A DNA stretch of 8,786 nt from Acidobacteriota bacterium (GCA_019247865.1 JAFBAJ010000162.1:1-8786), one strand, 5' to 3'. Positions 1 to 7,863 are shown, counted from the first letter of the stretch. A program made the numbers and translations. The notes: generated from the letters alone by a model not told the origin.

Positions 1-657
1 GCGTGCGAGCGCGAAATCGTAGGTCGAGCCGTTATTGACACCGCCCTGCGTCACATACCCGGTCGCAATGATTTTCCCGTCGGGTTGCAGCGCCACTTCG
101 GTGGCCGAGTCGAGGCTGTTGAAGAAATTGGTGATGACGATGCCACCCGTGCCGAAGCTCTGATCGAACGAGCCGTTCGGATTGAGCCGGATGAGGGCGA
201 AAGCCGTATCGGCCTGGTTGTTGACGACTGCCAGATATGCCTCTCCGGCGATGATGATCTTGCCGTCCGGTTGCAGCGCGATGCCCCAGCCGTGGTCATC
301 CTTCCCGAAAAAGTCATAACGAAAGACGCCGCCGTTGGCGAAGCTTGTATCCAGGCTCCCGTCCGGGTTAAAGCGCGTCACGGTAAAGTCGAAAGCCCTG
401 AACGAATCAAAGGCGCTGCCCGCGACCAGAATCTTCCCGTCCGGCTGAAAGGCTATGTCCTCGGTCGGGTTCCAGTGCAGTGCCGATTGCGGGTTTGAAT
501 TCGGAATCAGAATCGTCCGTCTCCCCTGCACGCCGAACGATAGATCGAGGTCGCCGGGCGCGGCGCTGGCCGCGAGCAGGTTGCTGTAGAGAACACAGGC
601 CGCCACCATGAGCAGTCTGAAAATGACACGCCCTGTCATGCTGTTTCCACTCATCAT
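1..657 (-). CDS. Secreted delta-60 repeat protein, N-terminal part (cut by window edge)
   Basis: The reading frame is open from 657 to base 1, giving 219 codons with no stop, so the C-terminus lies outside the window. The N-terminus looks like a signal peptide: Arg10 and Arg14, a hydrophobic stretch to about residue 30, and an Ala-Ser-Ala-Ala cleavage region at 30-33. A VAAC motif at 18-21 also resembles a lipobox, but the hydrophobic run continues past the Cys, so ordinary cleavage is more likely. The mature part repeats the pattern QPDGKI..AG followed by FxLxRxNPxGSxDxSFxxGG. QPDGK starts at about residues 71, 129 and 191, a spacing near 60, which is the hallmark of delta-60 (DUF5122) repeats. 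Such repeats are thought to form beta-propeller-like folds in exported proteins; no enzymatic role is known to me. Two ATGs are adjacent (657 and 654) behind purine-rich AGGGGAAG at 660-667, and an in-frame ATG at 639 is a third option. The exact start is uncertain; the family assignment is firm. Confidence 0.86.
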   Translation of the reverse strand, partial: MMSGNSMTGRVIFRLLMVAACVLYSNLLAASAAPGDLDLSFGVQGRRTILIPNSNPQSALHWNPTEDIAFQPDGKILVAGSAFDSFRAFDFTVTRFNPDGSLDTSFANGGVFRYDFFGKDDHGWGIALQPDGKIIIAGEAYLAVVNNQADTAFALIRLNPNGSFDQSFGTGGIVITNFFNSLDSATEVALQPDGKIIATGYVTQGGVNNGSTYDFALAR

Positions 658-659
658 AT

Positions 660-667
660 CTTCCCCT
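660..667 (-). promoter_or_regulatory. Ribosome-binding-like site for the delta-60 protein
   Basis: On the minus strand AGGGGAAG lies just before two consecutive ATG codons at 657 and 654. The gap from the AGGGGA core is about 4 bases to the first ATG and 7 to the second, so it supports initiation at this pair rather than at the in-frame ATG at 639, but it cannot separate the two. I could not find a convincing -35/-10 pair further upstream. Confidence 0.45.
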
Positions 668-898
668 TTGAACTTTGAAATGAACGGATTTGGGCTTTGC
701 TTTACTGAGACAAGCGGGGGAATAGTTTGAAAATGCCTGAGCTTGATTAGTGCGATCTTCAAACTGAAGATGAGCAAGCGATGTGCCGCGTCCTCTCGCG
801 GAGCGGTTGCTTGAGCTCTGTGGGAGTGGAGGCAGATGGCGGCCGAAAGTTCTGTATCGCAGGCATGCGGAAGGGATTGTCGGATGTCTCACCGTATA

Positions 899-919
899 AC
901 ACGCGCCGGCCGGCTGTGT
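899..919 (-). terminator. Inverted repeat just after the TPR-CHAT stop codon
   Basis: ACAC and GTGT arms flank the 10-bp palindrome GCCGGCCGGC (905-914), giving an imperfect hairpin that begins about 28 bases downstream of the TPR-CHAT stop on the minus strand. There is no run of T after it, only GTGTTATACGG, so it is not a classical intrinsic terminator. It may be an RNA 3'-end stem or simply chance in GC-rich DNA. Confidence 0.25.
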
Positions 920-946
920 GAGGTGCGTCGCCGCCTCTTTTTATTC

Positions 947-3811
947 TCAACGCGTCTCGCCCTGCAGCACGAAGGCGGCCCAGTAGTAGGGCGCTTGCCA
1001 GCGCTGCTCTTGCCAGACGGCGAGCTGCGCCGAGCGCAGTGCGGCGGCGGGACTGAGATGCTCCGGGCCGAGCATCTTCTCGTAGAGATGCACCATCAGC
1101 TCCGCAGAGGCTTCGTCAGAGATGTCCCAGAGGCTGACCATCACGCGCGACGCTCCGGCATACATAAAGCCGCGCGTCATGCCGACGATGCCTTCGCCCT
1201 TGACCTCTTTGCCGAGACCCGTGCGACAGCCGCTGAGGACGACCATCTCGACCGGCAGGCGCAGGTTGAAGACCTCGTGCGCCCACAGAAAGCCGTCCTG
1301 CTGCGTGCCGTCGCGGTTGACCAGCGAGAGCACGAGGCCGGAGAGCTCCGGATATTCGCTGTTGAGGATGCCGTGCGTGGCGAAATGCACATAACGATAC
1401 TGGCCGAGCTGCGGGCTGACGGCGGTCGCGCGGCTCGCGTCGAAATCGAGCGCCTTCTTGCTGGCCGCCGCGGGCACGAGCGTCAGGATTTTGTTCGCCT
1501 CCGTGCGCGTGTAGGGCAGTCGCTGGATGCGCGAAGCCTCCTCTTCAGGCGTCTCTGCGCCGCTCACAAAAGCGATGTTGCGTGGCCTGCCATCTTCCGC
1601 GCGCTGCTGGCTGCGGCTCGCGCGGACGCGCTCGTCATTCTTATCAAAGACCGGATCGGCGATGACCGCGAGCGTCTTCGCGGCGGGCGCACGTCCCGCC
1701 GTCTCGCGCCGCAACACGGCCAGCGTCGAAGCCGAAGGCAAAGCGACAACTTCGTGCTCGACCACCAGCGGCCTGTATTTTTCGGCCGACGGCGCGCCCG
1801 GCACGGGCAGAGCTGCGAACGGAATGTAGTTGAGCCAGCCGTCGCAGACGATCAGCAAACGCTTCTGCGCGAGCTGAGAGGCGACCGGCGCGAGCAGAAG
1901 CTGGCTCAGCCGCTCGGCCGCAGGCACGTAGTCCCGGTCGGCACGCTCGACGCGCGCGCGCTTCTCGTCCGGCGTCTCAAACTTGATCTGCTTGTTGCGC
2001 GCCGTGAGGAGCTCCTGAACCTCGCGCGCCGCGCCTTCGATCTCGGCGCGCGGCGGCAGCTCAAAGCTCTGCATCGAAGTCGGCGTGACCAGCCAGAGAT
2101 AGCTCTCCTTGTCTCCGAGCGAGTATTCGAGCAGCACCGTGTTGTCGTCGAGCGTCTGCTGCTGAATCTCTTTGAGGCCGAGCGGCACGGGCTGCGTCAG
2201 GGCTGCGTAGCGCGGGCTGCTGCTGCGGATCAAAGCTTCGACCTGTTGATATTCGGAGAGCGCGGCGTTCAGCTCTTTCTGGATCGCTGTGGCCTCTTCG
2301 AGCGGACGCTTCTCGCTGAAGAGCCGCGTCTGTCGTTCGGCCAGCACGGCGAGCTGCCCCTGCAGGCTGCGCTCGCGTGCGAGCAGCTGCGGGGCGACGC
2401 CCTGCCGGATGTCCGCGTGCGCTTCGATGAGCATCTCCAGCATGCTGCGCGCGCGCGCACGCTCGCTCGCCTGGAGCGCGAGCGCGTCGTAGCCTTTCGC
2501 GGGCTCCTGCCGATGCATACGCATGAGCAGCGAGATGTAGGTCTCGAAGTGATCCTGCACGGAGGCGAAATACGAGTCGCGCAGCTCGCGCGCGGTGATG
2601 CGCGTGCGCAGCGATTCGATGATCGTGAGCGAGGCTTCGATCTCGGCGCGCGCCTCCGTGAGGCGTCCGCGCTTCATATCGAGCAGGGCGAGGCGGCGCA
2701 GGGTCGAGGCTTCCACGCTCCGGTCTTCGACCTCGCGGCTGAGGCGCAACGACTGGTTGTAATAGTCCAGAGCTTTGTCTGTCTGCCCGAGGTCGGAGTA
2801 GACCATGCCCGTGTCCGCGAGCGTGATGGCCTCGCGCGGGCGGTCGCCGATGGCCTGCCGCAGTTTGAGCGCCTGCCCGAAATAGTCGAGCGCCTGCGTG
2901 AGGCGTCCGAGCGAGTGGTAGACGAGGCCGATGTTGTTGAGCGTCACGCCCTCCGTGAAGCGGTCTTCGAGGGCATGCAGGATGGGCCGGGCTTGTTGAT
3001 AAAAGTCGAGCGCCTTCTGCTTCTCGCCGAGCGCGTCAGACACCCAGCCGATGTTGTTGTACGTGATGGCCTGATGGTACTTGTCGCCCAGCTCCTCAAA
3101 GATCGGCAGCGCCAGTGCGAAGTAATCGAGCGCCCTCTCCTTCTCGCCCAGACTGTTATAGATGTAGCCGAGATTGTTGAGCGTGATGGCTTCGAACGAA
3201 CGACTCTGCAGCTCGCGCATAATCGACAGCGCCTGCTGAAGATGATTGATGGCTTTCTGCTTTTCGCCGAGACTGTCGAAGGCCATGCCGATGTTGCTGA
3301 GCGTCACGGCCTCCATGCCGCGCTCTTGCGGGCCGGGCTCTTTGACGGCGCGCAGGAGCGGCAGAGCGCGATTGTAGAACTCCAGCGCCCGCTGCTTTTC
3401 GCCGAGTGCGTCGTAGATGAGGCCGATGTTATTCAGCGCCCTCGCCTCGTCGCCCACCTTCCGGGCTTCGCGCAGAAGTGGCAGCGCGCGGTTGTAGAAC
3501 TCCAGCGCGCGCTGCTTTTCGCCGAGTGCGTCGTGTATCTGGCCGAGAAAGCTGAGCGTCAGCGCCTCCGCATATGGGTCGCCGATTTTGCGCATGATGG
3601 CGAGCGCGGCTTCGAACTTTTCGATGGCCTGCCGCATGGAGACGGGCGTGCCCTGCTCGAACAGCCGCTTGCCTTCGTCGTACAGACTCTGTGCGGCCCT
3701 GGTCTCTTCGCTCTTCTGCGGCGTCTGCGCCGACGCCGCCGGAACGGACATCAACAGCGTCCACAGCAGCAGGCAGGCACAGAGGCATCTTTTGACGGAA
3801 GTAAATGGCAT
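947..3811 (-). CDS. Exported TPR-CHAT domain protein (putative caspase-like peptidase)
   Basis: This 954-residue protein starts with a clear signal peptide: Lys7 and Arg8, a hydrophobic core, then SVPAASA before QTPQ at about residue 29. Residues 40-400 hold about nine tetratricopeptide repeats, most with a 40-residue period and the signature NNIGxxYxxLGEKxxALxxY. Residues 470-530 are rich in Glu, Gln, Arg and Leu and probably form a coiled coil. The C-terminal 300 residues are a CHAT domain: [18 protein letters not shown] near 650, HFATHG with His813, LSGCRTG with Cys862, and [11 protein letters not shown] at the end. His813 and Cys862 match the caspase-like catalytic pair, so a cysteine peptidase is plausible. 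In known CHAT proteins the TPRs bind a partner that controls the protease; the partner here is unknown. The start was chosen because it gives a clean signal peptide, though the upstream ribosome site is weak. It is divergent from the receptor at 4063 and upstream of the delta-60 gene in the same direction. Confidence 0.94.
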   Translation of the reverse strand: MPFTSVKRCLCACLLLWTLLMSVPAASAQTPQKSEETRAAQSLYDEGKRLFEQGTPVSMRQAIEKFEAALAIMRKIGDPYAEALTLSFLGQIHDALGEKQRALEFYNRALPLLREARKVGDEARALNNIGLIYDALGEKQRALEFYNRALPLLRAVKEPGPQERGMEAVTLSNIGMAFDSLGEKQKAINHLQQALSIMRELQSRSFEAITLNNLGYIYNSLGEKERALDYFALALPIFEELGDKYHQAITYNNIGWVSDALGEKQKALDFYQQARPILHALEDRFTEGVTLNNIGLVYHSLGRLTQALDYFGQALKLRQAIGDRPREAITLADTGMVYSDLGQTDKALDYYNQSLRLSREVEDRSVEASTLRRLALLDMKRGRLTEARAEIEASLTIIESLRTRITARELRDSYFASVQDHFETYISLLMRMHRQEPAKGYDALALQASERARARSMLEMLIEAHADIRQGVAPQLLARERSLQGQLAVLAERQTRLFSEKRPLEEATAIQKELNAALSEYQQVEALIRSSSPRYAALTQPVPLGLKEIQQQTLDDNTVLLEYSLGDKESYLWLVTPTSMQSFELPPRAEIEGAAREVQELLTARNKQIKFETPDEKRARVERADRDYVPAAERLSQLLLAPVASQLAQKRLLIVCDGWLNYIPFAALPVPGAPSAEKYRPLVVEHEVVALPSASTLAVLRRETAGRAPAAKTLAVIADPVFDKNDERVRASRSQQRAEDGRPRNIAFVSGAETPEEEASRIQRLPYTRTEANKILTLVPAAASKKALDFDASRATAVSPQLGQYRYVHFATHGILNSEYPELSGLVLSLVNRDGTQQDGFLWAHEVFNLRLPVEMVVLSGCRTGLGKEVKGEGIVGMTRGFMYAGASRVMVSLWDISDEASAELMVHLYEKMLGPEHLSPAAALRSAQLAVWQEQRWQAPYYWAAFVLQGETR
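3361..3530 (-). repeat. Near-identical DNA copies of two adjacent TPR units
   Basis: Bases 3361-3410 and 3481-3530 are the same length and differ at only three of 50 positions, exactly 120 bp (40 codons) apart. They encode the identical segment [20 protein letters not shown] in TPR units 1 and 2 after the N-terminal unit. The other TPR units keep the 120-bp register (for example 2881, 3001, 3121) but are far more diverged, so this pair looks like a recent internal duplication or gene conversion. Confidence 0.8.
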
Positions 3812-4062
3812 TTCGCGCGTGACCGGAAAGAGGGCGTCTTTCAGCTTTTTCTATGAAAGATAACGAATTTATGCTGTCCCAGCGCCATTATCATATACCT
3901 AAAACCGGCAGTCTGGGGTATTATATACCGCCCCTGTCCGGGACGGCGAAAGCTAGGCAAAACCTGCGCCTACGTTGTAAAATGCTTCGCATCTTCGTGC
4001 GGGAAAGTCAGCTCCCATTTCTTGCCCGGATGCATCGGACAAGCGCCAGTTCGGAGAAAGTC
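3812..4062. promoter_or_regulatory. Divergent intergenic region with AT-rich promoter-like element
   Basis: This 251-base region lies between the divergent TPR-CHAT and receptor genes, so it should hold promoters for both. The most promoter-like part is GGTATTATATACC at 3917-3929. It reads TATTAT on plus (3919-3924) and a perfect TATAAT on minus (3925-3920), so it could serve as a -10 box in either direction. I cannot find a good -35 at 16-18 bases on either strand. TATACC occurs twice, at 3894 and 3924, 30 bp or about three helical turns apart. GC-rich arms (CCGGCAGTCTGGGG before, CGCCCCTGTCCGG after) flank the element. Bases 3853-4062 are open in the receptor's frame, but the peptide has no membrane-protein character and I treat it as untranslated leader. 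Confidence 0.4.
4053..4060 (+). promoter_or_regulatory. Ribosome-binding site that fixes the receptor start at 4063
   Basis: GGAGAAAG lies with the GGAG core six bases before the ATG at 4063. That ATG is followed at once by a textbook signal peptide. This decides against the longer in-frame start at 3853, which would put 70 polar residues ahead of the signal peptide. Confidence 0.75.
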
Positions 4063-7000
4063 ATGTCAGCAAAAGCCCGTGCAAATTTAGCCCTACACCT
4101 CTGTGTCGCAGTCTGCGTGCTGCTCTCTGCCTCGCTCTCGTTTGCCCAGAACGTGAAGTTGGTTGACGAGCCCTCACAGACTTCTCAGGCGAATCCTGCC
4201 GCTGCGAAAGCCGGCCTGAGCGGCATCGTGGTGGACGACAACAAAGCCGTCATCTCAGATGCCAGCGTGTCTGTGATGGATGCGCGCCGCAACCTGCTCG
4301 GGGCCACCATGACGGCGAGCGACGGCACGTTCACCTTCACGGAGCTGACGCCCGGCAGCTACATCGTCGTCGTGCAGCGCGACGGATTTTCGACCTCCGA
4401 GATCAAAGAAGTGACCGTCCGCGCGGGCGAGCCCGCGACGCTCAAGGTGCAGCTCCGCGTCGGCGACATCGGCGAGACGGTTTCGATCACCGCCGACTCG
4501 CTCGCCAGAGCGCTCTCGACGGGCGTCGCGCTGGAACGCGAAGCAATCGAGAATCTGCCGCTCAACGGAAGAAGCCTGCAACCGCTGACGCTGCTCGCTC
4601 CCGGCGCAGTGGCGACCCGCGCGACCTTTACGGAGCAGGGACAGTTCAGCGTCAACGGCCAGCGCGCCAACACCAACTACTTTATCCTCGACGGCGTGAG
4701 TGCGAACATCGGCGTCGCCGCCGGAGCTTCCGGCACGGGGCAGTCCGGCACGGGCTCGCTCCCCGGCCTGAGCGGAATGGGCACGACCAACACGCTCGTT
4801 TCCATCGACAGCTTGCAGGAGTTCAAGGTGCTGACGAGCGTCTTTGCGCCGGAGTACGGACGCACGCCGGGCGCGCAGGTGCTGCTCACGACGCGCGCCG
4901 GGACGAACGAGTTTCACGGCAGCCTCTTCGACTATTTTCGCAGCGATGCGCTCGGCGCGCGCGATTGGTTCATGCGTGCGACGCCGACCGACCTGCCCGC
5001 CTCGCAGACGCACAATTTCGGCGGCGTCCTCGGCGGCCCCGTCTTCAAAGACAAGACCTATTTCTTTCTCTCTTACGAAGGGCTGCGCGCACAGCTTCCG
5101 CAGTACTCGACCAGAGACGTGCCTTCGATGTTCGCACGCGCCAACGCGCGCCCGGAGCTGAGGCCGCTGCTCAACGCGTTTCCGGTGCCGAACAGCCACC
5201 GCAACATCAATCCGGCGCTGGCCGAGTTTTCGTCCGCCTACACAGACAGCGCCAGCTTTGATGCCGCGAGCCTCCGGCTCGACCAGAAGCTCGGCGAGCG
5301 GATGACGTTCTTCGCGCGTTACAACTACGCGCCCTCCGAGATCTTTCAGCGCGGGGCCGGCAGCAGCCTGAGCAACAACCTACGGTTGGTCTTCAAGACG
5401 CAGTCCATCACGGTCGGCGCGACGCAGACCATCACGCCGCGCCTGATCAACGACGTGCGCCTCAACTACAGCCGCAGCAGCGGAGAGAAATATTTTACGC
5501 TCGACGATTTCGGCGGCGCGGTGCCGTTCGACAACTCGCTGCTCTTGCCGGAATTCGCCAACGGCGGCAACTCCTTCCTGAGCTTAGCCATCGGCGTCAA
5601 CAACGCTGCCGTCTTCTCCGGCAAGGACGCCAGCAGCTTTCAGGATCAGTACAACCTGCTCGATAACGTCTCGCTCAGCTTAGGCTCGCATCAGTTGAAG
5701 GTCGGCTTTGACATGCGCCGCATCAGCTCGACGTACGAGGCCTGGGATTACAGAGAGAACGCCTCGATCAATCCGAACATCTCCGAGATCGAAGCGGGCA
5801 GCGCGTCCTCCGTCGCCCTCAGCACGCAGGACAAGACGACGATCTATTTCACGAACCTCTCGCTCTACGCGCAGGACACCTGGCGGCCTCTGCCGCGGCT
5901 GACGCTGACCTACGGGATGCGCTGGGAGTACAATCCGCCGCCCTACGCCACCAACCAGCAGAGCCTCTTTACGGTGGTGGGGCTGGACGATCCGGCGAAT
6001 CTGGCGCTCGCGCCCGCCGGGACGCCGCTCTATACGCCGACGCACAACAACTACGCGCCGCGACTCGGCCTCGCCTTCCAGCTCTTCAAGAGTCCGAATT
6101 GGGGGACGATGGTGCGCAGCGGCTTCGGCATCTTTTACGATCTCGGGACGGGGCCGCTCGGCAACTCCGCCAGCTCCTTCCCGTACCAGCGCCGGGTCAT
6201 CTACAACAACATCCCGTACCCGCTCGACCCCGTCTACATGACGCAGCTCCCGTACACGCAGACCGGGCCGGTGAGTTTGATCCGCGTCGCCGTGCCGCAG
6301 CTCAAGCTGCCGCGCATCATGCAGTGGAACTTCGGCATCGAGCAGTCGCTCGGAGCCAAGCAGACGCTGACGGCGACCTACGTCGGAGCTTCCGGGCGTC
6401 GCCTGCTGCGCACGGAATTGCTGCAGGATCCGAACCCGGACTTCAGTCAGGTCTATGTCACGACCAACGGCGCGACGGCCGATTATCACGCGTTGCAGCT
6501 TCAATTCCAGCGCCGCCTCGCGCAGGGATTTCAAGCCTACGCGACCTATACCTGGTCGCATTCAATCGACATCGCTTCGAACGATTCAAACCCCAATCTG
6601 CCGACGCTCTCGAACATGGGCTCTTACGATCCGGCGCGCGATCGCGGCCCGTCGGACTTTGACATCCGCCACTCTTTCACGGCCGCGCTCTCGTATGACG
6701 TGCCTTCGCTCTTCAAAGGCGGCATCGGGCATGCGCTCCTGGGCGGCTGGACGATTGAATCGCTTGTCAGCGCGCGTTCGGCTGCGCCGCTCGAAATCTA
6801 TTCCGAGCGCGACTCGGTCTTCGGCCGCTTCAACCTGCGCCCGGACGTGCGCACGGAAGTCCCGCTCTATCTGATCGACCCGACGGCTCCGGGCGGGCGT
6901 CGCATCAATCCAGAGGCCTTCGTCATCACGAGCTATGGCGAGCAGGGAAACCTGGGGCGCAACGCCCTGCGCGGATTTCCTTTCAAGCAGGTGGATACAG

Positions 7001-7242
7001 CCCTGCAGCGCCGCTTCGCTCTGACCGACCGCGTGAACCTGCAAGTCCGGATGGAGGTCTTCAATCTCTTCAATCATCCGAACTTCGGCGCGCCCATCGG
7101 CGACCTCAACAGCCGCGACTTCGGCCGCGCGCAGACGATGCTCGGACGCAGTCTGACCGCGACCAACAACACCGGCTTCAACCCGCTCTTCCAGGCGGGC
7201 GGCCCGCGCGCCGTGCAGTTCTCGCTCAAGCTACAGTTTTAA
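4063..7242 (+). CDS. Oar-like TonB-dependent outer-membrane receptor with carboxypeptidase-regulatory-like domain
   Basis: This 1059-residue outer-membrane beta-barrel probably takes up or binds a large ligand using TonB energy; the ligand cannot be read from the sequence. The signal peptide runs to SLSFA (residue 28), followed by QNVK. Residues 48-135 form a carboxypeptidase-regulatory-like domain (SGIVVDDNKAVISDASVSV, ASDGTFTFTELTPGSY). Residues 140-285 are the plug, with LPLNGRS at 165-171 and SVNGQRANTNYFILDGV. The plug also carries a Gly/Ser/Thr-rich loop near residues 220-240. The barrel follows, with FHGSLFDYFRSDALGARDWF at its beginning, FNLFNHPNFGAP at about 1000-1011 and a terminal FSLKLQF ending in Phe, as expected for barrel assembly. 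I see no clear TonB box, which is common for this Oar-like group. Length and domain order match typical acidobacterial members. The stop codon overlaps the first base pairs of the long hairpin at 7242. It diverges from the TPR-CHAT gene; no SusD-like partner is present. Confidence 0.93.
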   Translation: MSAKARANLALHLCVAVCVLLSASLSFAQNVKLVDEPSQTSQANPAAAKAGLSGIVVDDNKAVISDASVSVMDARRNLLGATMTASDGTFTFTELTPGSYIVVVQRDGFSTSEIKEVTVRAGEPATLKVQLRVGDIGETVSITADSLARALSTGVALEREAIENLPLNGRSLQPLTLLAPGAVATRATFTEQGQFSVNGQRANTNYFILDGVSANIGVAAGASGTGQSGTGSLPGLSGMGTTNTLVSIDSLQEFKVLTSVFAPEYGRTPGAQVLLTTRAGTNEFHGSLFDYFRSDALGARDWFMRATPTDLPASQTHNFGGVLGGPVFKDKTYFFLSYEGLRAQLPQYSTRDVPSMFARANARPELRPLLNAFPVPNSHRNINPALAEFSSAYTDSASFDAASLRLDQKLGERMTFFARYNYAPSEIFQRGAGSSLSNNLRLVFKTQSITVGATQTITPRLINDVRLNYSRSSGEKYFTLDDFGGAVPFDNSLLLPEFANGGNSFLSLAIGVNNAAVFSGKDASSFQDQYNLLDNVSLSLGSHQLKVGFDMRRISSTYEAWDYRENASINPNISEIEAGSASSVALSTQDKTTIYFTNLSLYAQDTWRPLPRLTLTYGMRWEYNPPPYATNQQSLFTVVGLDDPANLALAPAGTPLYTPTHNNYAPRLGLAFQLFKSPNWGTMVRSGFGIFYDLGTGPLGNSASSFPYQRRVIYNNIPYPLDPVYMTQLPYTQTGPVSLIRVAVPQLKLPRIMQWNFGIEQSLGAKQTLTATYVGASGRRLLRTELLQDPNPDFSQVYVTTNGATADYHALQLQFQRRLAQGFQAYATYTWSHSIDIASNDSNPNLPTLSNMGSYDPARDRGPSDFDIRHSFTAALSYDVPSLFKGGIGHALLGGWTIESLVSARSAAPLEIYSERDSVFGRFNLRPDVRTEVPLYLIDPTAPGGRRINPEAFVITSYGEQGNLGRNALRGFPFKQVDTALQRRFALTDRVNLQVRMEVFNLFNHPNFGAPIGDLNSRDFGRAQTMLGRSLTATNNTGFNPLFQAGGPRAVQFSLKLQF

Positions 7243-7319
7243 ATCTCACGCAAAGGCGCAAAGACGCAAAGAAAGACTTAAATGTTTTTCTTTGCGTCTT
7301 TGCGCCTTTGCGTGAGATT
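7242..7319. repeat. Long 36-bp hairpin of CGCAAAG-type 8-bp units
   Basis: Bases 7242-7277 pair with 7284-7319 around the 6-base loop TTAAAT. There are 33 contiguous Watson-Crick pairs, one G-T pair and two more pairs. The left arm contains three tandem 8-mers (ACGCAAAG, GCGCAAAG, ACGCAAAG at 7248-7271) and the right arm their complements. The first paired base is the last base of the receptor's stop codon. The stem ends eight bases before the next start codon and is followed by TTATTTT. From memory, CGCAAAGGCGCAAAG hairpins of this kind occur between genes in many unrelated bacteria and often yield spurious peptides containing ASLRLCV or KGAKTQR; both occur here in shadow frames. It could act as a terminator or mRNA-stabilising stem, or be a non-autonomous mobile repeat; the sequence alone does not decide. 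Confidence 0.92.
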
Positions 7320-7327
7320 ATTTTGGT

Positions 7328-7819
7328 ATGGCAAGCCGACCCAAGTTTGTCGTGCAGGAGCATCATGCGAGCCACCTGCACTGGGACTTTCGACTGGAGA
7401 TCGCGGGGACGCTCAAGAGCTGGGCTGTGCCGAAAGGGCCTTCGCTCGACCCTGCGCTCAAACGGCTCGCGGTCGAAGTCCCGGATCACGCGCTCTCGTA
7501 TCTGACCTACACGGGCGAGATCAGCGAAGGCCATTACGGCGCGGGGCTCGTCTATCGCTGGGACATCGGGACGTTTGAAAATCTCTCGGAAGAGGATGCG
7601 GACGCGGCCTGGCGCGCGGGCTCGCTCAGGTTCCGGCTCGAAGGCAAACGTCTCAAAGGCGCGTGGCGGCTCTTCCGTATGAAGGGGCGACAGGAGCGCG
7701 GCCGCCCGCTCTGGCTCCTGCAAAAAGTTGATGACGAGCACGCCCTCAAGGGGCACGAGGCCGAAGTGTTGGGCGAGAAAAAGAAGAGGAAGAGTCCGAA
7801 AAAGAGCACAAAATCCTAG
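7328..7819 (+). CDS. Stand-alone DNA ligase D-type 3'-phosphoesterase
   Basis: This 163-residue protein matches the N-terminal phosphoesterase domain of bacterial LigD, which trims 3'-phosphate and 3'-ribonucleotide ends during non-homologous end joining and repair. Motifs in order: [18 protein letters not shown] at 7-24, [10 protein letters not shown] at 33-42, [10 protein letters not shown] at 49-58, EGHYGAG at 67-73, and WDIGTF. By alignment from memory with the Pseudomonas LigD enzyme, the metal and phosphate ligands map to His12, His18, Asp20, Arg22, His54 and Tyr58, all present, so activity is likely. The C-terminus is a Lys/Arg/Ser tail ([13 protein letters not shown]), probably DNA-binding. 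No ligase or polymerase domain follows in frame and none is nearby, so this is the free-standing form. The ATG at 7328 is the only start that fits the domain, but it has no good ribosome-binding site; a weak GAGA lies inside the hairpin stem at 7314-7317. The Crp-like gene follows after 53 bases. Confidence 0.93.
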   Translation: MASRPKFVVQEHHASHLHWDFRLEIAGTLKSWAVPKGPSLDPALKRLAVEVPDHALSYLTYTGEISEGHYGAGLVYRWDIGTFENLSEEDADAAWRAGSLRFRLEGKRLKGAWRLFRMKGRQERGRPLWLLQKVDDEHALKGHEAEVLGEKKKRKSPKKSTKS

Positions 7820-7856
7820 CCGCATGATATCTTGAGTGTGCTGTCCTTCAACGAAC

Positions 7857-7863
7857 AAGGAGG
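7857..7863 (+). promoter_or_regulatory. Strong ribosome-binding site of the Crp/Fnr gene
   Basis: AAGGAGG ends nine bases before the ATG at 7873. It is the best Shine-Dalgarno match in the window and fixes this start. The 53-base gap back to the phosphoesterase stop shows no clear promoter, so co-transcription of the two genes is possible. Confidence 0.8.

Larger units (their letters stand above)
658..946. other. Intergenic region without a convincing gene
   Basis: This 289-base gap separates two genes on the minus strand. It must hold the 3' end of the TPR-CHAT transcript and, if the delta-60 gene is transcribed separately, its promoter. The only open frame on the sense strand is 63 codons from a TTG at 950 to 759. 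It overlaps the stop of the upstream gene, has no ribosome-binding site and matches no family I know, so I do not call it. The part next to the delta-60 start (about 660-770) is visibly more AT-rich than the rest, as expected of a leader and promoter region. Confidence 0.6.

Noticed and set aside
759..950. 63-codon minus-strand frame from a TTG overlapping the TPR-CHAT stop
   Set aside because: No ribosome-binding site, no recognisable family, low-complexity Pro/Ser/Arg content; could be real but unsupported.
836..3856. Open frame of 1006 codons on the plus strand opposite the TPR-CHAT gene
   Set aside because: It is the exact antisense of a gene with signal peptide, TPRs and CHAT motifs. 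Its repeats are the TPR repeats read backwards, and its composition is extremely Arg/Leu/Glu-rich, typical of shadow frames in GC-rich DNA.
3853..4062. 70-residue N-terminal extension of the receptor from an upstream ATG
   Set aside because: It would bury the signal peptide. The ATG at 4063 has a good ribosome-binding site and a clean signal peptide directly after it.
4255..5199. Open frame of 314 codons on the minus strand inside the receptor gene
   Set aside because: Arg/Ala-rich shadow frame with no recognisable domain; the sense strand encodes a well-supported receptor.
5680..6561. Open frame of 293 codons on the minus strand inside the receptor gene
   Set aside because: Same reason: arginine-rich antisense shadow of the barrel-coding region.
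7282..7578. Plus-strand frame of 98 codons starting in the hairpin loop
   Set aside because: It begins with the spurious FFASLRLCV peptide from the hairpin and continues in a wrong frame of the phosphoesterase gene.
7226..7858. Minus-strand frame of 210 codons spanning the phosphoesterase and the long hairpin
   Set aside because: Antisense to the phosphoesterase; its end is the well-known spurious peptide (KGAKTQR, ASLRLCV) produced by the CGCAAAG hairpin.
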